DNA of 64,000 nt from a virus: positions 1-64,000 of the IMG/VR virus record IMGVR_UViG_3300048583_000198; one strand, written 5' to 3'. The notes beneath the pieces were generated by a model that did no database searches, was not told where the DNA came from, and was given only the letters and a program-made list of their open reading frames with translations. A program made the position numbers and the translations under genes. Positions 16,962 through 29,200 of the stretch are shown here, piece by piece (position 1 is the first letter of the stretch; each line of letters starts with the position of its first letter).

Positions 16962-17227
16962 ACACACTCAATATTGAAGTGAATCTCGATGTCGAAGTCG
17001 AGTACACCTGTATCTCCAAAGGACGACCAGCAACTGGTCCCACGTACAGCTGTGCTGGTGAGCCAGCCGAAGGCGCTGAATTTCAGATTGATAGGGTGAT
17101 GTGCAATGGCGTTGACATTCTCCTCGCTCTTTCAGAGGACACGCTTGATCTACTGCGTGATCATGTCGCGGATGATTACGAAGATCAGGAGCCTGACTAC
17201 GAAAACCGCGACGACGACGATTACTAA
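16958..17227 (+). CDS. Acidic hypothetical protein, 89 aa
   Basis: Beta-rich appearance with a final tail very rich in Asp, Glu and Tyr (YEDQEPDYENRDDDDY). Such tails occur in DNA-mimic proteins, but there is no further support for that. Overlaps the preceding gene by four bases. Confidence 0.65.
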   Translation: MNTLNIEVNLDVEVEYTCISKGRPATGPTYSCAGEPAEGAEFQIDRVMCNGVDILLALSEDTLDLLRDHVADDYEDQEPDYENRDDDDY

Positions 17228-17240
17228 CCCCGAGGGCAAC

Positions 17241-17798
17241 ATGAACAGTCTACTGAACGAAGTCCTGCAGTATCTGCAGATCAACGGCTATCGCCGTGCA
17301 AGCTTTGACCGCTTGTGTGGAATCCTGCCGAGTGCGGCAACCTACCATCAGCTGTCGACGCTGATCGAGGAGTACCCGGAGATCTTCCGTTCCTCGAACA
17401 TCAAGGGCGGTCTCCAGGGCCTGGCTCTGCAGAACGATGTGTCGATCCAGGAAGCCATTGAGATGGCGACTCCTCCGCCGCCTCCGCCTGTGCCTGAGGA
17501 AGACGAGCATCCGCTCGTCACCAGCATGGCCATCGACGCTGAGATCGTGGATGACTACTACCGCAACCTTGGTAGTGCCATCAAGGCTCCGGAAGGTTCT
17601 CCGGCCTACAACACCACGCTCTGCGTGCTCGTGCTCCGCAACGGTTTCGTGATCGTTGGCAAGAGCGCCTGTGTCTACAGCGAGAACTTCAACGAAGAGA
17701 CCGGCAAGCGGTTGGCTCGTGAAGACGCTCTCCGTCAGATCGGCCCGTTCATGGGCTGGCGCGAGGCTGACAAGCGCGCCATTCTGTCGAGCTTCTGA
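17241..17798 (+). CDS. Phage Gp49-family protein
   Basis: 185 residues. The C-terminal domain reads CVLVLRNGFVIVGKSACVYS, then FNEETGKRLAREDALRQIGPF, the typical pattern of the Gp49/Gp66 phage family (PF13876), whose role is not known. The N-terminal half is an unrelated helical domain joined by a Pro-rich linker (six Pro in a row). Start at 17241, the first ATG after the previous stop, with GAGGG upstream. Confidence 0.8.
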   Translation: MNSLLNEVLQYLQINGYRRASFDRLCGILPSAATYHQLSTLIEEYPEIFRSSNIKGGLQGLALQNDVSIQEAIEMATPPPPPPVPEEDEHPLVTSMAIDAEIVDDYYRNLGSAIKAPEGSPAYNTTLCVLVLRNGFVIVGKSACVYSENFNEETGKRLAREDALRQIGPFMGWREADKRAILSSF

Positions 17799-17799
17799 C

Positions 17800-18003
17800 A
17801 TGGCAATCATGAATCGGGGAGGAGAAATCCTCCCCGGTTTTGATGCCGAGACCGGTAAAGCCATTGGCTTTACAGGAGCTGAGTGGCATTACCGTACCAA
17901 AGGCATGCGCCGTGAGTACAGTGTCGTCACCAACTCCATTCGTGTCTACGAAAACCAGAAACTACGATATGAGATCTACGCAACGGAGAGTGAACTTCGA
18001 TGA
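17800..18003 (+). CDS. Hypothetical protein, 67 aa
   Basis: Starts just after the Gp49-family gene. Small and basic, with aromatic residues (EWHYRTKGMRREYSVV). Overlaps the next start by four bases (ATGA). No family recognised. Confidence 0.65.
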   Translation: MAIMNRGGEILPGFDAETGKAIGFTGAEWHYRTKGMRREYSVVTNSIRVYENQKLRYEIYATESELR

Positions 18004-18224
18004 TCGAACTCAAGCCTGATCTCACCGTTTCAGAAGCCATGAAGATCGACCAGCTTTGTGGCCGAATCCTGGGAGACATCGGAAGCATTCATGCTCGCAT
18101 CACGCCTCAACAGGCTGATGGAAAAGCTGGACCCATGTCACCTGAGCTAGTAGCTTTGCGTCGACATGTCAGGGAGATTTCCGATGCAGTCCGAGACACC
18201 TACCCAGAACCCTTCTTCAAATAA
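18000..18224 (+). CDS. Hypothetical protein, 74 aa
   Basis: Helical-looking soluble protein; overlaps the previous gene by four bases and the next by 41. No family recognised. Confidence 0.65.
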   Translation: MIELKPDLTVSEAMKIDQLCGRILGDIGSIHARITPQQADGKAGPMSPELVALRRHVREISDAVRDTYPEPFFK

Positions 18225-18435
18225 GGTAAGGCCCACGGTGTTCTACCGTGCGGACAGACCCCACTCATTTCAGATTGGGCAAAGCGCCTACTGCTACCCG
18301 ATCAACCATCCAGAAATTTCTCGTGTGACAGGAGACGGCGAAACTCCTGCCAAGACTTCTCCTGTCGTCGCACTCAACCATGTTACCGGTGAGTTCTGGA
18401 CAACCAACACTCACTACGCTCCACTCATGCCATAG
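18184..18435 (+). CDS. Hypothetical protein, 83 aa
   Basis: The ATG at 18184 has GGGAG about eight bases upstream, inside the gene before. The product looks like a small beta-barrel-type domain (VFYRADRPHSFQIGQSAYCY, then SPVVALNHVTGEFWTTN). It ends eight bases before rtcB. Function unknown. Confidence 0.6.
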   Translation: MQSETPTQNPSSNKVRPTVFYRADRPHSFQIGQSAYCYPINHPEISRVTGDGETPAKTSPVVALNHVTGEFWTTNTHYAPLMP

Positions 18436-18443
18436 GATTTCTC

Positions 18444-19688
18444 ATGACCACTGAAAATTACAAGTACCTTGAAACTCAAGGTGCTCCGGTGAAGGCATGG
18501 GTGCACGGTGTGCAGCTCGAGGAAGCTGCCTGGAAGCAGCTGCGCAATGTCGCTGAGCTTCCCTTCATCTACAAGCACGTGGCTGCCATGCCTGATGTGC
18601 ACTGGGGTATGGGCGCAACCGTTGGCAGCGTCATTGCCACCAAGGGTGCAATCATTCCGGCTGCTGTCGGTGTCGACATTGGCTGCGGCATGATGGCTGT
18701 TCAGACTTCTCTAGTTGCCAGCGATCTACCTGACAACCTCGGTTCTCTTCGGTCTCGTATCGAAGCTGCCATCCCGCATGGCCGTACCGACAACGGTGGA
18801 GCCAATGACCGTGGAGCTTGGAGCAACGTACCTGCCATGGTGGAGTCGGAGTTCTTTGGCGGCGGTAGCTCTACTTCGCTGCACAGCTCTCTGCAACGTA
18901 TCGTAGCCAAGCACCCTTCCATTGCGAAGGCGGCTGAGCGTGCGCCTCGTCATGCCGGAACTCTCGGCACTGGCAACCATTTCATCGAGGTGTGTCTCGA
19001 TGAGAATGACAACGTATGGGTGATGTTGCATTCCGGTAGCCGTGGGATCGGCAACCGTATTGGTAGCCACTTCATTGAGTTGGCCAAAGAAGAGATGCGC
19101 CAGTGGCACATCAACTTGCCAGACATCGACCTGGCCTACTTGCCGCAGGGTTCCAAGTATTTCCTGGACTACTGCGAGGCGGTGGGTTGGGCTCAAGAGT
19201 TTGCCCGTACCAACCGTGAGATCATGATGCGCGAAGCACTCAATGCTCTCCAAACTGAGGTCAAGCCGTTTGACCTCACTGCAAAGGCAATCAACTGCCA
19301 TCACAACTATGTTGCGTGGGAGCGACACTTCGGTGAGAACGTCATCGTCACTCGCAAGGGTGCGGTACGTGCGCAGAAGGACGATCTGGGAATCATCCCA
19401 GGCTCCATGGGAGCCCGTAGCTTCATCGTTCGTGGCAAGGGCAACCGTGAGTCCTTCTGCTCTTGCTCGCACGGCGCAGGCCGTCGTATGAGCCGTGGAG
19501 AGGCCAAACGCACCTTCACCCTGGCCGACCATGCACAAGCCACGGCTGGCATTGAGTGCCGCAAAGACATCGACGTGCTGGATGAAACCCCCGGTGCGTA
19601 CAAAGACATTGATGCGGTAATGGCGGCTCAAGCCGACCTAGTGGACATTGACCACATTCTGCATCAGGTGCTTTGCGTAAAGGGTTGA
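18444..19688 (+). CDS. rtcB: RNA-splicing ligase RtcB
   Basis: 414 residues, full family length. RtcB joins RNA 2',3'-cyclic phosphate (or 3'-phosphate) ends to 5'-OH ends with GTP and manganese. Seen here: VDIGCG with metal ligand C81, GTGNHFIEV, LHSGSRGIG, INCHHNYV, PGSMG, and the guanylylated His in SHGAGR (H343, equal to H337 of the E. coli enzyme), then YKDID. Three tRNA genes follow within 20 to 200 bases, so it may repair tRNAs cut by host defence nucleases; that link is inference. Confidence 0.95.
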   Translation: MTTENYKYLETQGAPVKAWVHGVQLEEAAWKQLRNVAELPFIYKHVAAMPDVHWGMGATVGSVIATKGAIIPAAVGVDIGCGMMAVQTSLVASDLPDNLGSLRSRIEAAIPHGRTDNGGANDRGAWSNVPAMVESEFFGGGSSTSLHSSLQRIVAKHPSIAKAAERAPRHAGTLGTGNHFIEVCLDENDNVWVMLHSGSRGIGNRIGSHFIELAKEEMRQWHINLPDIDLAYLPQGSKYFLDYCEAVGWAQEFARTNREIMMREALNALQTEVKPFDLTAKAINCHHNYVAWERHFGENVIVTRKGAVRAQKDDLGIIPGSMGARSFIVRGKGNRESFCSCSHGAGRRMSRGEAKRTFTLADHAQATAGIECRKDIDVLDETPGAYKDIDAVMAAQADLVDIDHILHQVLCVKG

Positions 19689-19704
19689 TGCTACACTTCC
19701 AATT

Positions 19705-19779
19705 CAGGGCGTAGTTCAGCGGTAGAATGTCTGCTTTGGGAGCAGATGGTCGAAGGTTCGAATCCTTCCGCCTTGACCA
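19705..19779 (+). tRNA. tRNA-Pro (UGG)
   Basis: Full cloverleaf: acceptor CAGGGCG pairs with CGCCTTG (one G-U pair), D arm GTTC...GAAT, anticodon arm TCTGC-TTTGGGA-GCAGA giving anticodon TGG, T arm GAAGG-TTCGAAT-CCTTC. The 3' CCA is encoded. Confidence 0.93.
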
Positions 19780-19786
19780 GTTTCGT

Positions 19787-19873
19787 GGGTGAGCGGTGAA
19801 GTTGGAGAGTCACGGCAGACTGTAACCCTGCTGTCTTTTGGCTGAGTAGGTTCGAATCCTACCTTACCCACCA
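19787..19873 (+). tRNA. tRNA-Tyr (GUA)
   Basis: Class II tRNA with a long variable arm. Acceptor GGGTGAG pairs with CTTACCC, followed by A and encoded CCA. Anticodon loop CTGTAAC gives GTA; the T arm is GTAGG-TTCGAAT-CCTAC. The long variable arm fits bacterial tRNA-Tyr. The anticodon stem has an A-C mismatch next to the loop. Confidence 0.88.
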
Positions 19874-19877
19874 CTTT

Positions 19878-19953
19878 AGGAAGATAGCTCAGCTGGTAGA
19901 GCATTCGACCGATAATCGAAAGGCCGCTGGTTCGAACCCAGCTCTTCCTACCA
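19878..19953 (+). tRNA. tRNA-Ile (GAU)
   Basis: Acceptor AGGAAGA pairs with TCTTCCT, D arm GCTC...GAGC, anticodon arm TTCGA-CCGATAA-TCGAA giving GAT, T arm GCTGG-TTCGAAC-CCAGC, encoded CCA. Only four bases separate it from the tRNA-Tyr gene, so the three are probably cut from one transcript. Confidence 0.95.
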
Positions 19954-19960
19954 TCCCTTC

Positions 19961-20146
19961 ATGAAACACATCAAATACAAATGTGGTTGCGTTGCTGAGC
20001 TTCACCGTGAAGCTTGGCATTCCCTCTGTCCGTTGCATGAGGCAGAATTCCAAGCCATCCATCAACGATGGGCTGAGGAGCACAAAGCACGTGTCCAGGA
20101 CAATTCGCAAGAAGTTGAAGGGAAAAGGCAAAGCTCGAGACGGTGA
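19961..20146 (+). CDS. Small Cys/His protein, 61 aa
   Basis: Contains CGC near residue 9 and CPLH near residue 23, a pattern that could hold one zinc ion. The rest is a charged helix. It starts eight bases after the tRNA array. Function unknown. Confidence 0.6.
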   Translation: MKHIKYKCGCVAELHREAWHSLCPLHEAEFQAIHQRWAEEHKARVQDNSQEVEGKRQSSRR

Positions 20147-20243
20147 GGATCTTCGTCCGTCTCGAGGCTGTCGCCATCACGGTCCCTGCGCGTGGTGTGC
20201 ACAGGGCCGTACTCATTCGACTCGTCGTCGAGCCCCTGCTTAG
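20091..20243 (+). CDS. Small Cys/His phage protein (HHGxCxxC motif)
   Basis: 50 residues from a GTG start, with GAGGAG about nine bases upstream. Very basic. The motif CRHHGPCAWC followed by GRTHS resembles a small protein motif found in many phages. A zinc site is likely. It overlaps the preceding gene by 56 bases and ends facing the vRNAP gene with a four-base overlap. Confidence 0.5.
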   Translation: MSRTIRKKLKGKGKARDGEDLRPSRGCRHHGPCAWCAQGRTHSTRRRAPA

Positions 20244-23200
20244 AACACCTTGGAGTGAATCGTCGCCGTAGGCGAACCCCACATCTGATCCAATCCCGTT
20301 GAGTTGTCGATGCCACGCTCGTAGATAGCACCGTCCAACGGTCCCGGAGTCCCCACAACATTGCCCAGCCCCTGGGACACAAAGAACGAAAAGGGATTTT
20401 TCCGGAAGCGGTTCAACAGCACGTTCTGTGCACGCAACGTGAACTGACTCCACCAAATCATTCCGTACGTTTCGAGCGATGCACGCATCCGGCCAGGGTT
20501 GGTCTGATACGAAATCAACTCATCACGCACTTCATCACGTGCCTTTTCAACGGTTGCACCGTTCTCAATCATGTGCTGGAAGATCGCATAGCGTGCCAGG
20601 AAGTCACCCGCCTGAATCGCCTTTGATAGCGCATCATGTAGAGTACTGTCCTTTGCAAACAGTGCATTGGCCAGAATGGTTGGTGCCTTCGGGTGAACCT
20701 TCTCACGCAGATGGTTGTTCATCCAGCCAGCCAGATCACCCAGGTAGCTGTGTGACGGACTCTCTTCGAGACCTTCCGGCAGATCACTCAGCTCACCGGC
20801 TTCGATCAATGGGTAGATCGACAGGCGCTCAATCGAACGACGCTTTGCCGTCTGTATGGTGCGGAGACGTTCTTTCTCCACATCATCGGTTGTGCCAGCA
20901 ATCTGGATGCGCAGCTGAATGACTTCCCGCTGCAGTCGGTTGTATGCCTGCACTTCCCGCATACCCTGTCGGTACCACTTCGCCATACGGGAAGGCGGTA
21001 CGCCGTTGGCAATGACGAGATGCATTGCGCTCTGGAAGTTCTGGTAGGCAACCACCAAGCTTCGAACGATGATCAAGTCCTTTGCGGTGGCAACACCTTC
21101 CTTAAGTGCCTGTTCAGCTGCAAGGAAAATCTGTGTGCCCTTCGGTCCAGCAAACACCGTCTGGATGAGACCCAACAGAATCTTGCGCGTATCAGGATTC
21201 AACGACGCATCGCCCGTGTAGATCTCGAGCGCACCTGCGTTGTGATAGCCAATCGTGTTGGCCAACAGATCCTTGCGGACCATCACTGGGCCACCAAACG
21301 CATCAGCCAGATCGCGCTTGATGTCAGCCGGGATGTTCTCCCACGCACGCGCCACCTGCTTGTCGGTGCTCGAATTCACCATTTCATATTCGGCTTCACG
21401 TCCAGCGTCTTTACCTTCCTTCCACTGGTTCACCATCAGCTTGATGGCTTCCTGGTTCAATCGACGAGCCATGTTCTCTTCGGTGATACGACCGAGCTTC
21501 TTGCCGATTGAAACGTGGAGAAGCGTGTTGTTGCCCTTCAAGCTCTCGCGGACGATGGTCGGGTCGAGCATGCGCTCGTAGCCCATCACTTCACCCTGGA
21601 AGTTGAACACTGCTACAAGGTTGCTGTCACGGCCCTTGGTGCGCTGGATATAGCTGACAACCTGCTGGTTACTCAGCATCGTCCCAACCTCCGGCGTCAC
21701 AGAAGCGGCGGTGGTGTAATTGATACCCATCGCGGTCTGCTGCACGGTTGCAATGATGCCCTGCGAGAACACTGGCGGCGGCGTGTAACGACGGCTGTAG
21801 TAGTACAGATCGCTTTCCGGATCGCCAGAAGTCTGCGGATACTTCTTGCCCTTGATGTAGCCGAGCTGCTCGAGCTGTGCTCCCTTAATGCCATTGGCGA
21901 TGACCACGGATGAACGTGGGTCAGTCGACATGGGGAGACTGTCCTTCCAGTAGACATACCGGTACTCAGTACGCTGGTGCTGCTGTTCAGCTTCCTTAAC
22001 GTGCTTGAGCATGCCCACGAGCTTGTCCATGGACTCGGGGTGAGCCCTGAAGTATTGGCCCACCTTGGCTCGCTCAGAGGCCGCCAGGTACTCGATGGCG
22101 TACAGGGTGACCAACTGATCGGCATCGGCCACAAGGCTGTCTGGAGCCGTTCTGCGACGGCCATTGAGGTCATCTGCGATGGCTCGAGCATTGCGCAGCA
22201 GTTCCTGGGCAATCCCCGGCTTCGGCTTGCGGTGCACGAGGTAGTAACCCAGGTTCTGAGCGTCGATGTAATTATCAACTTTAGATTCAAGAACGGTGAT
22301 CATCCGCCGACGCTCAGCATCGTTAAGGTACATCTCAGCCGCCGAGCTACCCAGCACACTGACATCCAACCGGCCAAAGGCTTCGAACAGCGTGTTCCAG
22401 CCGTCGAAGTCCTCCGGGAAAAGTTTGCTCAGTTCCCTGGGGAGCGTGTTGTCGAACATGGAACGGGTCTGGTTGATCGCCGTCATCATGGCGTTGTGCG
22501 CCCGATAGATGAGTCGGCCATCGCCCTTAGTGCCAGCCAAAGCAGCAACCAGATCCTGGAGCCAACGCTGATCGGTGTGCGTGTTCACAGCTGCAATCAG
22601 ACCGCTTCCAAAGGCCGCAGCGCCCTTCTCAGTGGTCAAGGCAGCGATGCCCTTGAGCAACGTGTCGACGTACTGTGGGGCACGTGGAGCGGCGTCAGCG
22701 GCTTTCTGGCCAAGCTTCTCCATCATCCGGTTACCAAGGCGGTCCAGACGGCTGGTCACCGTGGCGTAGTAGCTCTGCTCCAAGTCCTTCTCAACCAGCA
22801 TTGCTGAAATGGCTTCATTCAGCATGTTGCCGCCTGAATCCTGTTGAGCATTGTTGAGTGCCTTGTCTATTAAGGCATCAGCAAGAGTCTGCTCATCCCG
22901 ACCAGCCCACAGCCGGTTCAGCTGTGCACCGAAGGTCGGCTCAACAGCAGCCAGTGCCATGACGGCTGCTACGACATCAGGCGACTTGTTGAACAGGTTC
23001 TTCTGAGGATGCTTCGAGAACGTGGCATCCACAAACTGCTCGAGTTCGGGAGACCGCTGACCCACACGCAACAGCGTGTAGACACGGGTGAACAAACGCT
23101 GCTGTTCTGGCGACAAGTTGTATGCCGTCACTGCCATGGCTTGAGTAGCGAGGTTCTCGCGCTGCACGCCAGCCAGCTGAATGTTCTGTCCCTGGGCCAT

Positions 23201-26200
23201 ACGCTGGAACAGATCGACGTACGCATCTTCAGTCAGCTGCTCAAGCGTAGCCAAACCGTCTTCTGGGACATGCTGACTCAACCGAGTCGACACACCGTCA
23301 ACGAGTCGGGCATCAGCCGGTACGCTGTCAGTCAAACTGCGGAACACATCCATGGCTTCGTTGTAGAAGTCATTGGCCGGTTCAATCTTGATGATGAAGC
23401 GCAGGATTTGCTTGACGCGGTTGATCACGCGCTGAACAAAACCAGGCGACAATTCTTCGATCACCGCGTCTTCGGTGAACACGTACGCCAACATTTCGCC
23501 CAGCTCATCTTGTGGCTGACCGTGCCAGTCATACGAAGTCATGACTCGCTGCACAAACCCAACGCGGCCAACGGCTGGCAACTTCTTGAACCGTTCCATG
23601 AGCTGCACGAGATCGTTAATTGGACCACGCAGCTCTACTGGCACCTGATTGATGTTCGAGAAGAAGTTGTCGATGTGTCGCGTGAAGATTGTGTGAATCA
23701 ACTCATGCAGCATCACCGAGGGTGAAGCCACCTTGAGCATGATGAAGCTGCCGGACGCAACGCCGGTCGTCACGCTGAAGCGGTGCTTGTGCATGCCACG
23801 CTGTTCAATCGTGTTGTTCCAGGCTTCTTCCGTGTCAGCAAGTTCCACCGACAGGTCAGCTGGCAGCAGGTTACGGATACGCTTCCAGACCGTACGATGG
23901 ATGGCATTCTTCCATTTCATCGCATCCAGGGCAGCGATTACTGCCGCACGATCGAGCTTCTTGTTGTTCACTTCGAAGGAAGTCTTCAGACCCTGATCTG
24001 TTTTCACCGTGCTCACAGATGCCTTGCCCGTCAGGCGGACATTTCGGAATACGGGCTCACCATCGTCCGTCTGCAGATTGTCCGTGCGCAGAACTTGGTT
24101 CTCGCGGATCTTCTCTTCAAGTTCGGCATCGCTGTACCGAGACTCAAACGTGATGATGCCTGCTCGCTTAGCACGCAGGTACATACGGATTGCGCTCGGG
24201 TGAACACTCTTGTCCGAGTCGTAAGCCACCCCAGCATCAGCCGCCATCTGCAACACCTTCACCAGACGCCGCAGCCCCGCACTCATGCCGTTCACAAGGC
24301 TTGGCTTAGCCGTGAAGGTATTGCGACCACGCCAACGCGGTCCCTTCATAATCACGTCAATGAAGCCTTCCTCGTCTTCAATACGGGTGGCTTCCGGATG
24401 CTTGTACTGATCTGGGTAACGGCCAGCTTCACGTGGACCCACTTCAGAGATGTCAGCAACCTGAGTACGAGGAGCGTCTTCCTCGAGCGATAGCTCGAAG
24501 TCGAAATCAAGCGACGCACTGCTGCGCACTTCACCACCAGGCGTGTTGAATTTGCCACCACCACCCATTTGATAAACGGTGTGCTTACCAGCAAGCAGCT
24601 CTTCTTGGCCGGTACGCTGTTCTCGATGTAGCTGGTTAAACTCGTCAACCGCTTCATTGAACCGAGAAGCCCATGAAGCAAAATCCTCGATGAACATCTT
24701 CTCATTGGGCTGCATGCTGTTGAAGGTATCAACGAGTGCATTGCGCTCAGTCTCAGTCGCTGCATCTAACAAGATCCGCATATCAGCAACCATTCCCTGG
24801 AAGCTGTTCAGAATGTCAAAGCCAGCTGTGGCCCACACGGCTTCATTCAAGGCCGTTCCAGCGGCCTCAATGTCGGTGACCTTCAGATCAATACCGTCGA
24901 ACACGTTCGTGGCATTCCACGCTTTCTGGAAGAAGCGAACACCCATCGAAGCATCGCCACCCGAGATGGTGAGCAAGGCCAGGATGCTGACACCGACAGG
25001 ACGAGGCGCAGGCGAGTCGAGATTGGCATCCATCGAAGTACCAAGACCCGTGATGGACGTTGCGTTTGGATTGAAGTCAGTGTTGTTCAAGCTGACGGTC
25101 TTGGGACCGTTGAGCGTGTTGAACGACAGGTCAATCGTTTCAGACATCAGGCGGTCATACTCGTCACGGCTGAGATCGTACAAACCAGTCTTCTTGTACT
25201 TCTCAAGCAGCGCCGCATTCTCAGGCTTAGCTTTGATCCATTCCTGAAGCTTTTGGTCCCACTGAACCTTCTTCATCATGTAGGCAAAGTTGGTCAGCTT
25301 AACCAGAGTATTGGTGACCTGCACAACACGACCTTTCTCACCGCCGTAAGCTTTGCTCATTGCAGAAGCCAAACCATCTAATGAGCGATGCCAGCGCACA
25401 GCATCCCAATTTTTGGCCTTGCTTAGCTGCTTTACATCCATGCCAAAACTTTCGTGGCCACGGAGCAACGTCTCAAGATGGCCCATCTGAGCCACCAGCT
25501 GCTGACGACGAGTTTCATCCGTCGTTCGATCCAATTCGTTCTTGGCTTTGATCCAGTTGAGATTGATGTTACGTACAACATCACTCCATAGTTGACGTTT
25601 AATCCCTGTTGGTCCACCGCCATATTGAACAGGAATCACGGCCAGCTTACCGGCATCTCGACGGAAGAGAACTTGAGGAAGACCCTTCACCTCAACACGC
25701 TCGCCGTTGAATACAACGGACATGTTCGGCGTTTCCTTCGTTTGAGGCAACACCTCAATGAGTCCAGCTGCTTCAAGCAGGAACAACTGACCCTTCAGCG
25801 GATTGATCAGGTTCGGATACTGCTTGAGAAGATCAGCCAGTCCCTTCACGAAGTGATAGCGAGCACGCATGTTGATGCGGCCATAGAAGTCGTCGCTCTC
25901 GTATGCTTCACGCATACGATCACGCTCAGTCTCGTAGGTTGCATCCTGCTTATCCAGGAATAAGCCGCCCTGCTCAAGGTTGGCTCCATTACGCACACCC
26001 AAGCCGAAGAACAGTTCGGTGTTGAATGCACCGTTGGTCTTGCCGTCAATTTCGAACATCAAGTAGTTCGTGAACGTGCCCTTACCATCCTGAGCAAGGA
26101 TGCGACCGTAAGTCAACAGAGCCGCCAGCTCACGAGGGCTGTAAGGCTTGTCACGGTTTTCCTTCAGTGCTGCAAGCAGTGCAGCCTGATCAGTGCGAGC

Positions 26201-29200
26201 TGCCCATACCTTCTTGGCAAGAGCAGCGTGCTTACTGCGAATCTTCTCCCATTCACGAAGTACTGAAGCCGGATCATTGATGTCAGTCTTGACGCCAAAT
26301 GCCTGAGCCAAAGTCATCTGCATGTACTTGGCATGATTCGGATCGTCAAGATTCAACTCCTCTTCTGCGGAGGAGAACATGTCACGCACAAACTTGTTGT
26401 TCTGCGGACCCATCACGGTCTTGACGCGGTTGTTGATACCGATGTGGTACTTGTAGAACAAGCCCTTGGCACCACCCTCCGTTAGCTCGTGGTATTTGCG
26501 TACTGCAGCAAACTCCATCGTGAGTCGCTCGTTCTGGCTCTTGAGCCATTCACGCACGCTCGAGGGAACGGTGCCGTCATCTTTCTCGGGCACAGCGCCA
26601 TACCAACCGGTGAGAACCTGCTTCATCAGGTCATCGCCCAGCGTAGTGAACATGCCATACATGTCGCCAAACAGACCATGGCGAACCTTTTGCAGGTTCT
26701 CCAGGGCAGTCTGCATCGGTGCAGAAAGCTTCGTCCTGGTGTACTGAATCGTGTTGTCGACTTCAGTATGCGGCTCAGACTGCGCTTCCCATACACGCTC
26801 ACCATCCAGCTGTTCCTGCACAGCGTCGATGGTATTCATATTGTTCTTAGCAGCGTTCCGGGCAGACTCGGTTGGGACCAGAATCTGCATGGTATCCATG
26901 TACGAGGCATCGCTGAGCGTACCGTCCGAGGTCGCCTCCAGCGTGCGCAGATTCGTGTTGTTCCATGCATCCGTTTCTGGATTGAAGTCTGCCTTCATGT
27001 CGAAGTTTTGGGACTCAATCAGAGCAGCGAGCGTTGAGAGCCCATAAGACAGGAACGTGCCCTGCGAAATGTCGAGGCTGGCGCTACGCTTTGCCGTGAC
27101 ACCGAGCAAGGTCATCGCAACGTCAGCGATATCCTGTGCCCACACTTCCTTGAAGATGTCACGCGACAGTCGACCTTGCTCATCGACAAGCTCACCTGTG
27201 AACTTGGCGGAGTTGCGGAACATGACGATAGCGCCAGCCCAGGCAAATGCCTTGATCACTTCGTCAGGCACCGACATCTTGCCGCTCTCTTCTTTCTGCC
27301 AGAGTGCGGATGCAACGCCGTACGGCTTATCCAGGTAGTCTTCCTTACCGGACTGCGCGATATCGAGGATGCCCTGCTGGAGAATGCCACGACGAGTGCC
27401 ATCCTTGAACTTCGGACCCTTGCCAGCCAGCAGTTGATAAAGAGCACCGGCCTCACTGCGATAGAGATCGAACGCAGTTGAGGTCTCTTCACCACGGGTA
27501 ACGGTCATTGACTTGAACTTCTCAAGCCAACCATCAACCGTATTCGCTGGGTCGATGTTGAACCACGTGGCCAGACTGTCCCGCGCCCAGCTTGTTACTG
27601 CGAGGAGGGGGTTTTGCGTTTGAGGCTGCGGAGCAGATTCCTGAGCAGTGTTGCTATCAACCCCAGCGTCAGGAACACCAGCAGGCTCTGCTGGAGGATT
27701 CTCTCGAGCCAACCTGGCTTCAACATCTCGCTCGTAGGCTCGGACGGCTTCTCGTTCGGCTGCATCTTCCTTCTCCTGTTCTAGGCGAACTTTCTCTTCT
27801 GCAGCCAACTTCTCAGCCGCATCCTTTCGAGCAGCTGCTTCAGCTGCTTTCGTTTTCTTTTCGTCACGAGCAATCCTCTCTTCTTCAACCTTTTCAGTTG
27901 CCTGAATAGCTGCACGCTCAGCACGAGCCTCTCGCTCAGCTTCCGTTTCAGCCTTTTTCTGGGCAGCCTCCTCCTCAGCTTTCTTCTTGGCTTCAGCCAG
28001 GATAGCGGCATTCGGAGATTCTTCCTGAGGCTGAGCAGCAGCTTGTCGAGCAGCAATGATGGCATCGAGCTTAGCCTTCTCAGCGGCAGCTCGTTCCATG
28101 GATGCAGCAGCGAGCTGTGGGGCAGTCTTCGCAACTGTGTCCCACATGCGCTCAGCTTCAGCAACGTCAGCCAACACTTCATTGACCATGTTGCGGGAAG
28201 CTTCAGAACCACGGCCACTGATGTAGATGCGGAATGGATTACCCACTCGCTTGCCATCTTCATCTAGCGTGGCAGTGCCTTCGACTTCCACGTAGTTGGT
28301 CTTAAGGTATTCGGCGTACTCAGGCTTACGAACGTTCTCAGGCTTCCTAAGCAAGTCAACAAGTTCGCCAGCCTTCCTGAACGCTTCACCGCGTGCACGA
28401 AGATGTTGAAGGAATCCAGCCGCCTTGGTGGCTGCGCCAATCGGAGCCTTGGTGTCAGATACACCTTCGACACGCAGGGCTGAGGCAATACCGTTGATGT
28501 AGTCCAACATGCCACGCTTGCGAGTGGCTGCTTTACCCGTCGACCGATTCTCCCAACCCTTGTTGAGGATCTGTTCACGGGTTTCTTCAGTCTTGGAAGT
28601 CGGACCAGGACGAGCCACTGCAGCAGGAATCTTTTTGAGTTCCTGCACGAGCGGCTTCAGAGGCTCAGGGACAGCTTCAATCGGCAGACGGGCAATGTTC
28701 ACCGCTGCCACTGCCTGCACCGTCTGCTGGGCTTCTACGTCGCCCTGGTTGGCTGCTTCAACAGCTGCAGCGATCTCTTCGTCGCTCTTCTGAGCAATCT
28801 GTGCCTTGGCTTCGTCGATCTTACCGGCAGTTGCCAGTTCCTCAGATTGAATGATGGCCTTGGCCTGAGCCTCGTCTACTTCACCATCTTCAGTTCGAGT
28901 GATGTCAGCACGAGTCTCGAGTGCATTGGCCGTGAGGACAGCCTCTACATCAGAGTCGGCACTCTTTGCCGGAGCCACTTCACCAACAGGCAGTTTATAT
29001 GAAGTCGGTTGAGTTGCGTTCTCTTCCGTTGAAGGCTCAGAAACGACTGGAGCCGTTTCTACAGCGGGCTCACCAGATGAGCCTGTGCTGTCGGGAACCG
29101 TTTCTTCGACTGCCGCCGTAGATTGGATCACCTCCTCGGAATTCGGAGTAGCTTCGATTGCCTCAGAAGCAGCCGCAACAGCCGCACCTTCAGGCGTTTG

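Noticed and set aside
23690-23710. HELIH as proof of an active protease
   Set aside because: Five residues alone are not proof; the third zinc ligand was not identified, so it is listed as a finding and not as an annotated activity.
24579-25247. Long plus-strand frames opposite the giant vRNAP gene (also 22009, 23009, 23783, 30359)
   Set aside because: They mirror a very long, motif-bearing gene with strong codon bias; no ribosome sites or family features.
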